Assembly: GCA_004431415.1 (NCBI GenBank) | Contig: QPMI01000150.1 | Span: 1 to 64,000 of the forward strand | Direction of reading: 5' to 3' | DNA: 64,000 nucleotides | Source of the DNA: Cyanophora paradoxa | Lineage: Eukaryota > Glaucocystophyceae > Cyanophorales > Cyanophoraceae | Program-made: the position numbers and the translations under genes | Notes under the pieces: model-generated | Databases searched by the model: none | Seen by the model: the letters and a program-made list of their open reading frames with translations, nothing else | What the model was told of the DNA's origin: nothing | Shown: piece by piece, positions 35,301-44,289 of the stretch | How the letters are laid out: each line of letters starts with the position of its first letter | Numbering within the stretch: the first letter of the stretch is position 1

Positions 35301-38300
35301 GCGCCTCTGAGTCTTTGGCCTCAGGGTCCTCACGGTGTCGCCGGCGGAGCGGAAGCTGCTGCTGACGCACAAGCGGACGCTGGTGGAGTCGGACCTGCCG
35401 ATCATCGCCTCGAAGCAGCAGGCGGCGGCCGGGGCGGTCGCCCACGGGTTCGTCACGGCCGTGCGGCCCTACGGCTGCATCGTCACCTTTTTTGGCGGGG
35501 TCCACGGGTGCGCCCTTCTCCGCGCCAGCGTGGACTCGTGCGTTTCTTCTCGGCGTCTGAGCCCCGCGGGCGGCAGGCTGGTCCCGCTGGCGGAGCTCGG
35601 GATCACCACGCGGGAGCTGCAGGCGCAGAGGCGCAAGCGGGCGGCGGAGCGGGCGGCGGCCGAGGGCGGCGAGTCGGAGGAGGAGGGGGCGCCCGAGGAG
35701 GCGGCCGAGGAGGAGGCGGAGGCGCAGCCGATCGCCGAGTGCTTCGCCGTCGGCCAGGTCGTCAAGGCGAGCCGGCTTCGCCCTCCCCCTCCCTTCTTCC
35801 CCCGCCGCCCCGGCCCTCGCTGAGGCGGCGGTCGGACCCGACAGGTCCGGGTGGTGCAGCACGGGAACGACCGCCTCAAGCTCTCCTTCGTGATCAAGGG
35901 CGTCGGCCCGCAGACCAGCGCCGCCACCAAGGCGGCCGCCAAGGCCTCGGCCAAGGCGCCGGCGGCCCCGGGGGCGAAGGCGGCAGGCGCCGCGGGGGCC
36001 CTGGAGGTGGGCGCCGTCGTGCGGGGCACGGTCAAGGCGGCGCAGGCGGGATCGCTGACGGTGGAGATCGGGCCGGGCGTGGAGGGGACGCTCCCCGACG
36101 CGCACCTCACCGACCACGGGGCCAACGCGGCCCTTGTCCACGACCGCCTCGCCCCCGGCACCGAGATCGACGAGGTCCTCGTCCTCACACTCGAGTGCGC
36201 GAGATCCGCCGCCGCCGCCCATCCCGCCTCCTCGCTCACCCCGCCCTCCAGGGCCGGCAAGGCGGGCCGGACGCTCCTGACGCTCAAGCCCTCGCTGATC
36301 GCCGCCGCGCGCGCCGGCGAGCTCCCCAAGTGCGCGGCGCCCCTCCCCGAACTCGACGCGGAGGCGGCCCCGGCTGAGGGCGGGGGGCGCGCGCAGGGCG
36401 TTCGACGAGCTGGCGGCGGGGGCGGTGCTGCAGGGCTACGTGAAGAACGTGACGCCCTTCGGCGTCTTCGTGGGCTTCCTCGGCGACCTCACCGGCCTGG
36501 CGCCCAAGGGCCGCCTGCGGGACGGCTTCGTGTCGGACCCGGCGGAGGAGTACTCGCTGGGGCAGTCGGTGCGGGCCCTCGTCGAGGCGACCGACCCCGC
36601 CACCCGCAAGGTCCGCCGCTCGTCCGCCCGCCTCTTCTCCTCTGCCCCGCCTGACCGGCCGCCCCAACGCAGGCGACGCTCTCGCTGAAGCAGACGGCGT
36701 GCGCTTCGTCGCTGGACGACCCCGCCTTCCTCCGCTCCCTCTTCGCCGACTTCGACGGCCCGTGCGCCCTCTTTGATTCCTGCACCGCCGTTCTGTCCTC
36801 GCGCGCCCCGCCGAGCGAGCGTCGCCCGCGCAGCTCGGCGCTCCCCGAGTGGCTCCGCATCGGCGCCTGCGTCGACGCCGACGTGACCGTGCGCCCCCCG
36901 GCCGCCCCGTCTCCTCTCGATCTCCGCCGAGACCCCGCGCCGCGCAGATGGTGAAGGACTACGGTGTCATCTGCGCGCTCCCGGACGACTTCACGGGCTT
37001 CGTGCACGCGGCGCACGCCAAGCCGGACAAGGGCGCGGCGGCGCCCAAGGCCAAGGCGCGCGTGCGCGGGCGCATCCTCGACGTCAACGCCGCCAAGTCC
37101 ATCGTCGACCTCTCCCTCCGCCCCGCCCTCGTCTCCGCCGGCGACGCCGCCCCCTCGGGCTCGGGCGCGGCGGCGGCCGAGGGCAAGGACAAGGGCAAGA
37201 AGCGGAAGAAGGGCGCCGCGGCGGGGCCGGGCGGGCTGGCCCCCGGCGAGGACGTCGACTGCATCGTCGAGCTGACCAAGGACGACTACCTCGTCGTCTC
37301 CATCCCCTCGGTGCGGCGCTCCGTCCCTAGATCTCCCCCCCGCCTTGCCGCCTGCCCTTGCGACGGGGCCGGGGGCGCAGAAGGAGTCGGCGATCGCGTA
37401 CGCGGCGTTCAACGACTTCAACCTCACTGTGCCGTGCGCCCCGCCGTCGTCTCTGTCTGGCCCACTCTCGAATTCGTCGCCGACGCGGGCCGGGCAGGAA
37501 CCCGCACGACCGGTTCAAGCAGGGGCGCAAGGTGAAGGCCCGCGTGGCGGCGTGCGAGCCGGGCGGGCGGGCGCTGCTGCGGGTGGCGCCGGAGAGCCTC
37601 GCGGGGAACGCGCCCGAGGGGAGCAAGAAGAAGCTGGAGCTGCGGCCCGGCGAGGAGGCCAAGTACCTGAACGAGAGCGTGCGGCGCGTCCTCGACGTGC
37701 AGCCCGGCATGCTCGTCAAGGCGAAGGTGCGAGCGCGCCTCTCGAACCAGAGCCGGGCCGGGCCGAGCCGCCGACCTCGGGTGCGCGCGGGGCAGGTGGT
37801 GGGGGCGGCCAAGGACGGCTCGCACCTGCGGATGTCCCTGGGGCTGCACCTGCCGGCCCGCCTGGACGTGACGGAGGTGGAGGACGGCCCGCTGGGCAAG
37901 GTCGCCGAGGCCTGCGGGCCCGTCGCCGGGCCCTCCTCGGCCGGCGAGGCGCGGGGCGGCAAGAGGAAGGGCAAGGCCCTCGCCGCCGAGGCCGCGGCCG
38001 CGCCCGCCTCCTCCTCCTCCTCCTCCTCCTCCTCGAACCCGCTGGCGAGGTTCAGGCCAAACGACGTGGTCGAGTGCAAGGCGCGCCCGGCTCTACTGAT
38101 ACCTCGTCCGAGTCTGACCTGACCGGGCCGGCGCCGCAGGTGCTGAACGTGCGGACGGTGGAGGAGGGCGGGGACGACGAGGAAGGCGGGGAGCAGGGCG
38201 GCGGGGCGGGCAAGGGCAAGCGGAAGCGGAGGCGCGCCCCGGCGACCCGGCCCGACCCGCCCCCGCGGCGCGAGCCTGACGCGCCCGTCTGCCCCCGGCG

Positions 38301-41300
38301 CAGGTTCATGAGGCACGTGATCGAGCTGACGGCGCGGCCGGCGGAGCTGGGGGCGGGGGAGGGGGCGGCCCCGGGGGCGCGCCTGACGTTCGAGACCGCG
38401 AAGAAAGGCGCGCGGGTGCGCGGCGTCGTCCTCAACGCCGACAAGGACTCCCTCTGGGTCCAGGTGCCCGCCCCCTCGCCCTCGCCCGCCCGCCCGCCCG
38501 CCGCTCGATTTCCTTCGCTCACGCCCTCTGCGCGGCAGCTCTCGCCGTACGTGAAGGCGCGGGCCTTCGTCTGCGACGCGGCGGCCACCGAGGAGGCCGT
38601 CGCCGACCCCTCCTCCGCCTTCCCCCGTGCGCGAGGCAGAGGCCCCGCCCCCGCCGGCGCCTCTGAGCGTCTCCGGCGGCGGGCAGGGGGCACGCGGGTC
38701 GTGGCGAGAATCCTGTCGGTGGACGCGGAGCGGGAGCGGATGGACGTGGCGCTCAAGGAGGGGGCGACGTCGGGCGAGCTCAAGGCGGGGGCCGAGCTGC
38801 TGGGCCGCGTCTCCAAGCACCTGCCGGACGCGACGGGCCTGATGGTGCAGGTCGGCCCGCACGCCTTCGGCCGCGTCCACATCACCGACGTCCCCGACGA
38901 CGTGCGCCGGCTGGGATCGATCGGGCGGCCGCTCTCGCGCTGAGGGGGGCGGGCAGGTGACGGCGGGGGCGGAGAGCGCGGCGGAGGCGGTGAAGGAGCG
39001 GTACCCCGAGGGGGCGGCGGTGCGCTGCTGGGTGCTCTCGGTGGACGAGACGGGCCGCCGCATCGACCTCTCCCTCGCCGGCGACCGCCCGGCCTCCTCC
39101 TCCTCGTCGTCCAAGCACAAGGGCGAGGCGTCGGGCTCCGGTCACGGCGGCACGGGCATCCTCAACGAGGACGGGAGCCTCACCGACGTCGAGGGCATCG
39201 ACCAGCTCCAGGCCGGCATGAAGGTCCGCCCCGGCTTCTCTCTGCCCGCGTGTGGGGCGGGGCGGGGCGGCGTTTCTAGGGGGGCGAGACGAGTGTAGTG
39301 ATGATTGACTATTTATTCTTCTGACCCGCGGGTTGAAGAACCTTATTGTCGCCCCAGTCTGAAACTCGTCGCGGGTCTTTCGGGGGGCTTTTCGTTTCTC
39401 GACCCCATCCGGTCTAGATGATGATTGACAACCACTAAGGCATAGTTCGTCCTACTGCGGAATGACGAGCAAAATTTGTCGCCCCAGTCTGAGACCCGGA
39501 TGGTTTCCTTCTTGGGCGGGCTTTCGAGGGTTTTCGATCGCGTACCGGTCGTCGAGCAAAGGATGCGGCATAGTTCATCTGATCGAAAATTGTGACGATC
39601 AAACACTTATAGTCTTTCGCTCCTATCTGAGCTCGGCACCGGATTGTTTTTCTCCCCGCTTTCCGTTTCGACCAAGGCGAGCAGAGGATGCGGCATAGTT
39701 CATCTGATCGAAAATTGTGACGATCAAACCCTTATAGTCTTTCGCTCCTATCTGAGCTCGCCTCTGGTCCTTTTTGCACCCCTCTATTCATGTCTTTTTC
39801 GCATTTCGCGCATCTTTATTAATTGTCTGCTGCAGGTCCGGGCATGCGTACGAAACACTGAGGAGAACAAGGGCTGCTTCGTCTCCATAGGGCGGAAGGC
39901 GTGCTCGATCTGTAGTTTCTTGACCGGCACACACCATCTGACGCGGCGTCGCGCCCCGCGCAGGTCGTAGCAAGAGCGCTCATCAGCCAGTTGTCGGACG
40001 TCTTCATTCGCGATGTCAAGGGCGCTTTCCCCGCCGGCAAGATTGTCAACGGGAGGATATTATCGTGCGTGGCTCGCGTTTATGTTGGGGGCTAGCGGTT
40101 ATTTTTCCTTTGGGAAGACGAGTGTAGTGATGATTGACTATTTATTCTTCTGACCCGCGGGTTGAAGAACCTTATTGTCGCCCCAGTCTGAAACTCGTCG
40201 CGGGTCTTTCGGGGGGCTTTTCGTTTCTCGACCCCATCCGGTCTAGATGATGATTGACAACCACTAAGGCATAGTTCGTCCTACTGCGGAATGACGAGCA
40301 AAATTTGTCGCCCCAGTCTGAGACCCGGATGGTTTCCTTCTTGGGCGGGCTTTCGAGGGTTTTCGATCGCGTACCGGTCGTCGAGCAAAGGATGCGGCAT
40401 AGTTCATCTGATCGAAAATTGTGACGATCAAACACTTATAGTCTTTCGCTCCTATCTGAGCTCGGCACCGGATTGTTTTTCTCCCCGCTTTCCGTTTCGA
40501 CCAAGGCGAGCAGAGGATGCGGCATAGTTCATCTGATCGAAAATTGTGACGATCAAACCCTTTATAGTCTTTCGCTCCTATCTGAGCTCGGCCCTGGCAT
40601 CCCCTCTCTGCTTTCCTCGCGCTCGCCTCCGCCCCCCCCCCCCCCCCCCCCCGCCCGCCGGCCGCGCGCCGCGCCGCGTCCGACGGGCCTCCCTCTGCCG
40701 CGCAGGGTGGACCGGGAGCGGCAGCGGGTGGAGGTCTCGCTGAAGAAGTCGGTGGTGGATCGCAAGGAGGGGGAGGGGCGCCTCTCCTTCGACCAGCTCA
40801 AGCCGGGCCTCGTCGTCCGCGGCAAGGTCAAGAAGACCGAGTCGTACGGCGTCTTCGTGCGCATCAACAAGTCCGACCTCTCCGGCCTCGCACACGTCTC
40901 CGAGGTGCCCCGCCCCGCCCCGACCGCCCCGCCCCGCTCGAGGATCTCCAGCGTTGACCCCGCCCCGCCCCGCCCCGCGCCCGCGGCCGAGCAGATCAGC
41001 GACGACTTCGTGAAGAACGTGGGGGAGCTCTACAAGGCCGGCGACGCCGTCCGCGCCATCGTCCTCAAGGCCGACCCCGCCACCCGCCGCATCTCCCTCG
41101 GCCTCAAGGCCCGCCCCGCTCGCCCCGCTCGCCCCGTCGCCCCTTTGAATGACCGGGCCCCCGCAGACCTCGTACTTCAAGGACATCCCCGACGAGGAGG
41201 GCGCCGGCAGCGGCGACGACGACGAGGACGAGGAGGCGGAGGCGGAGGGCGGGGAGGAGGAGGCGGCGGCCGGCGAGCCGGCCAAGCGCTCCAGGAGAGG

Positions 41301-43272
41301 CGGGAAGAAGGCCGCAGAAGAAGAAGAGGAGGCGGAGGAGGAGGACGACGATCGACCTGTGCAGGATGCGCCCGAGGAGGAGGCGGAGGATGAGGAGGAG
41401 GCGGCAGAGGGGGAGGGGGAGGAGGACGGCCTCGACTTCATCGAGGAGGGCGCCTCTGACGAGGACGAGGACGAGGACGAGGAGGAGGACGAGGAGGAGG
41501 AGGGTGCGCGGCGCGCCCCAGATCATCCCCGAGGCGGCGCCTGACGCTGGGAACGCAGAGGGGAAGCCGGCGCTGGACCTGGGCGGGGGCGTCTCCTGGT
41601 CCGGGGGCGCCGCCCCCAAGGCCGCCGACAAGGCCTCGCGCAAGGCCAAGAAGGGCGCCGCGCCCGAGCCCGAGGTCGGCCCCCTCCCCCGCCCCGCCTC
41701 CGAACGCCTTTCTCTTCTGGGGCGAGTGCGACGGGACGCGGCGGGGGCGCAGGAGCCCAAGTCGGAGGCGGACGCGAAGAAGGAGGAGAAGAAGAAGCGG
41801 CGCGAGGCGAAGCGGGCGCTGGAGGAGGAGGAGCGGCACATCCGGGAGCGGGAGCAGGCGATCGTGGAGGGGGCGGCCCCGCAGAGCGCCGACGACTTCG
41901 AGCGGCTCGTGATGGGGAGCCCCGGCAGCTCCTACGTCTGGATCGCCTACATGGCCCACAAGGTCCCGCCCCGTCCCCCCTCGCTCCTCCCCCGAAGCTC
42001 GCTAGAGGCGAAATGATGGTTATGCAATGCTATGGCTGAACCGCGCGGCTCTTCCCGGGCCTCGCGATGAAGTCTCAACTTCCTTATCTACTCTGATCCC
42101 GCCTCCCCCTTCCGCCCCCGCCCCGCCTCGGCTCGCCCGCCGCCGCCTGACCGCCGCGCGTGCGCCGTCCGCAGATCTCGCTGACGGAGATCGAGGAGGC
42201 GCGGGGGGTGGCGGAGCGGGCGCTGAAGACGATCCCGTACAGGGAAGAGGGCGAGAAGATGAACGTCTGGGTCGCGCTGCTCAACCTGGAGCACAAGTAC
42301 GGCTCCGAGGCCACCCTCCAGTCCGCCTTCCAGCGCGCCGCCCAGACCATGGACCCCAAGAAGGCGCGCGCGCGCCCCGCCCGCCCGACGCCTCCCGCGG
42401 AGCGCAGGCGGCTGACGTTAGGTCGCGCGGCGCCGGCAGATGCACGTGCACCTGCTGAACATCTACGAGCGGGCGGGCGAGGCGGACAATGCCGAGGAGC
42501 TCTACCAGGTCATGACCCGCAAGTTCAAGCAGAGCCGCAAGGCCCGCCCCGCCCGCCTCTCTTTGCTCGCGCCGCCCCGCGCTGACGGGGCGGCGGGCGC
42601 TGCAGGTCTGGCTGCGGTACCTGCAGGCCAAGATGCGGCAGGGGAAGCACGAGGCGGCGCGCAAGACCCTCCAGCGCGCCCTCGAGTGCCTTCCGAAGCG
42701 CAAGCGTGCGCCTGCGCCCGGCGCCGCTTGCGCTCGCCCCGCCCCTCCCCCCTCGGCTGACGCGGGGCTCGCTCGCTGGGGCAGACATCCGGACGATCAC
42801 GCGCTTCGCGCAGCTCGAGTTCAAGCACGGCTCGGCCGAGCGCGGGCGCACCATCTTCGACGGGTGCGCCCCCTCCCTTTCCCCCCCTCCCCCGCCGCCT
42901 GGAGGCCGCCGCGCCTGAGCTGGGGCGGGGCGCAGGATCCTGCGGACGTACCCGAAGCGGGTGGACCTGTGGAGCATCTTCCTGGACATGGAGATCAAGG
43001 GCGGGGACGCGGGGGCGACGCGGCGCCTCTTCGAGCGCGTCGCCACCCTCAACCTCTCCTCCAAGAAGATGAAGTTCTTCTTCTCCAAGTGGCTCGAGTT
43101 CGAGCGTCAGGCCCGCCCCGCCCCGCCCCCGCCCCGCCTTGGCCGCCCCGCCCGCCGGGCCTCGCCCCCGCCTCCGCTGCGCTGACGCGCCGGCCTGCAG
43201 GTGGGGACGCCGGCGACGCAGGAGCACGTCCGCGCCGCCGCCCGCGCCTGGGTCGAGTCCAAGATGAAGTGA
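32350..43272 (+). CDS. RRP5: RRP5, multi-S1-domain ribosome assembly factor; snoRNA host gene
   Basis: RRP5 (PDCD11 in animals) is a nucleolar protein needed for both 18S and 5.8S/25S rRNA processing. Start [12 protein letters not shown] at 32350. The N-terminus is basic ([11 protein letters not shown]) then EEDFPRG, as in RRP5. It is followed by a long series of S1 RNA-binding repeats: [14 protein letters not shown] with [35 protein letters not shown] with [88 protein letters not shown] with [14 protein letters not shown] highly acidic Glu/Asp stretch (41160-41520) comes next, then a HAT/TPR tail: [86 protein letters not shown], ending [10 protein letters not shown] at 43272. Around 35 introns; two carry snoRNA cassettes and a third one snoRNA. 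Confidence 0.95.
39288..39370 (+). ncRNA. Box C/D snoRNA, type 1, copy a
   Basis: Perfect C box GTGATGA (39298-39304), D' box CTGA (39321-39324), D box CTGA (39359-39362). A terminal stem closes it: GACGAGT at 39288 pairs with ACTCGTC at 39364-39370. The bases before box D (GTCGCCCCAGT) are antisense to the large-subunit rRNA P loop CUGGGGCGGCA, with G-U pairs tolerated. The D+5 rule points to the second G, equivalent to E. coli G2251 and yeast G2619 (snR67 target), as recalled. Confidence 0.88.
39405..39503 (+). ncRNA. Box C/D snoRNA, type 2, copy a
   Basis: C box ATGATGA (39418-39424), D box CTGA (39489-39492), C'-like TGACGA near 39463. Terminal stem CCATCCGG (39405) with CCGGATGG (to 39503). 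It has the same P-loop guide before box D as type 1 (TTGTCGCCCCAGT) but a different body, so it is a diverged duplicate. A clear D' box is missing. Confidence 0.82.
39546..39642 (+). ncRNA. Box C/D snoRNA, type 3 (U18-like double guide), copy a
   Basis: D' box CTGA (39579-39582), C' TGACGA (39593-39598), D box CTGA (39627-39630). Box C is degenerate (AGGATGC, near 39560). Terminal stem CGAGC with GCTCG, with CCGG pairing further out. The D' guide GCATAGTTCAT is antisense to LSU rRNA AUGAACUAUGC (yeast U18/snR18 target region, A649). The D guide TAGTCTTTCGCTCCTAT is antisense to AUAGGGGCGAAAGACUA with one G-U pair. Confidence 0.8.
39676..39762 (+). ncRNA. Box C/D snoRNA, type 3, copy b
   Basis: Nearly the same body and guides as the RNA at 39546, but with its own stem: GGCGAGC (39676-39682) pairs perfectly with GCTCGCC (39756-39762). 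The change in both stem arms relative to its twin supports a functional RNA. Confidence 0.82.
40117..40199 (+). ncRNA. Box C/D snoRNA, type 1, copy c
   Basis: Identical to 39288-39370, in the second cassette, including C box, D box, stem and P-loop guide. Confidence 0.86.
40234..40332 (+). ncRNA. Box C/D snoRNA, type 2, copy c
   Basis: Identical to 39405-39503, in the second cassette. Confidence 0.8.
40375..40471 (+). ncRNA. Box C/D snoRNA, type 3, copy c
   Basis: Identical to 39546-39642, in the second cassette. Confidence 0.78.
40505..40592 (+). ncRNA. Box C/D snoRNA, type 3, copy d
   Basis: Matches 39676-39762 apart from one extra T and the outermost stem bases (GCTCGGC in place of GCTCGCC), which lie at the cassette's right boundary. 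Confidence 0.76.
40632..40652. repeat. Poly-C run (21 C)
   Basis: Lies in the RRP5 intron after the second snoRNA cassette, about 50 bases before the acceptor, so it may act as a long polypyrimidine tract. Confidence 0.85.
42005..42105 (+). ncRNA. Box C/D snoRNA, type 4, in a later RRP5 intron
   Basis: C box ATGATGG (42013-42019), D' CTGA (42036-42039), C' CGATGAA (42065-42071), D CTGA (42093-42096). Terminal stem GAGGC with GCCTC. The D' guide GCAATGCTATG is antisense to LSU rRNA CAUAGCAUUGC, and the D guide CCTTATCTAC to GUAGAUAAGG, both conserved 25S segments as recalled. Sits between the exons ending WIAYMAHK and starting [12 protein letters not shown]. Confidence 0.82.
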
Positions 43273-43723
43273 GGGGGGGCCCTCGGCCCCCAGCCCTAGT
43301 TAGAGTAGCAGCGACAGCCCTAGCGCTAGTTTCCCGCACGCTTAGCTTTCCTTTCTCCCTTCTCCTCCATCCATCCCCTCCCCTTGAGTTTCCACAGGCA
43401 GAGCCCATCTGCGATGTAGATACGCGCCTTCTCGATGATGCTTTGATTTCTCGATGCCCTGTTTCATCTGTTTTTGATAAATGCACACAAGCCGTTCTCG
43501 CTCTCGTGGTCGTCGCGCGCCGCCTCCCGGCCTCGGGTCGCGGCGTCTCTTTCTCTCGTGCGGCCGGCCTCGTCCCCTACCCCGTACCGGTGCGGCGTGC
43601 GGCCGCCGGTCGGGCGCTTCTCGTCTGACTGCGACCGCTCTTCCCCTCGCAGGTCGAGGGCGGGGCGGCGCGGGCCACACCCCTTGGAAGGTGCCTTTCC
43701 CGTGCCCGTTTCTCTTATTTAGA

Positions 43724-43822
43724 AGGCGAAGTGATGCTTATGCAATGCTATGGCTGAACCGCGCGGCTCTTCCCGGGCCTCGCGATGAAGTCTCAACTTC
43801 CTTATCTACTCTGATCCCGCCT
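43724..43822 (+). ncRNA. Box C/D snoRNA, type 4, copy downstream of RRP5
   Basis: Near-identical to 42005-42105 from TTATGCAATGC onward. Box C here is GTGATGC, closer to consensus than in the intronic copy. D' CTGA at 43753-43756, D CTGA at 43811-43814. It lies about 450 bases after the RRP5 stop. It could be expressed from the RRP5 transcript's 3' end, if that extends this far, or be a relic. Confidence 0.72.
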
Positions 43823-43925
43823 CCCCCTTCCGCCCCCGCCCCGCCTCGGCTCGCCCGCCGCCGCCTGACCGCCGCGCGTCCGCCGCAGATCTAGATTGCT
43901 CACGCGGAGATCCAAGAAGGGTCGG
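43823..43925 (+). pseudogene. Decayed copy of an RRP5 intron end and exon start
   Basis: The sequence after the snoRNA copy matches the RRP5 intron at about 42106-42174 (CCGCCTCGGCTCGCCCGCCG, CCTGACCGCCGCGCGT). It runs through the acceptor into a damaged copy of the exon that begins at 42175: GATCT then CGCGGAGATCCAAGAAGG here, against CTGACGGAGATCGAGGAGG in the gene. Insertions break the frame. Confidence 0.75.
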
Positions 43926-44289
43926 GGGGGTCGCTGCACCGCGAAAAAGAGCCCCTCCACGAGACGCGATGCACATGCACGTGGCGCGAGCGTCACTAAT
44001 ACAAGTCCTACAAAACTAGCCTGGTTGCCTTGATTCGGTTGTTTGTGAACACCCAAGTACGAAATACAATGCAGCTCTAGCGCTGACAGCCGCGGAAGGC
44101 CTAGGGGGCGCGCAGAAGCTATTGGGCTATACCCCACTAAAGCGGGTACGGGGACAGTCCGCTAGACGGGTACGTGGGTAAGTCAGAGGAGCGCCAGCCG
44201 GCCCGTAGTACCGGAGCTTCAGCGCCGCCGGAGCGCGCTTGTAGAAGCGGCCGCGGCGTGAGCGTCGACAAGCGACGTCGGGACTTGCG

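Larger units (their letters stand above)
39288..39762 (+). repeat. snoRNA cassette, copy 1 (RRP5 intron)
   Basis: About 475 bases holding four box C/D snoRNAs. Repeated almost base for base at 40117-40592; the only difference I see inside the shared block is one extra T near 40562 in copy 2. The host intron runs from about 39222 to 39836. Confidence 0.93.
40117..40592 (+). repeat. snoRNA cassette, copy 2 (next RRP5 intron)
   Basis: Direct repeat of 39288-39762, offset 829 bases. The two are separated by two short RRP5 exons ([40 protein letters not shown]) that are not duplicated. Confidence 0.93.
43273..44289. other. RRP5 3' region and intergenic DNA
   Basis: Holds the RRP5 3' untranslated region, a second type 4 snoRNA and a decayed piece of RRP5 (separate entries). 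The remainder up to the next ATG shows no gene. Confidence 0.5.

Noticed and set aside
43405-43485. Further box C/D snoRNA near GATGATG at about 43433
   Set aside because: No CTGA D box at the right distance (CTGT instead) and no closing stem was found.
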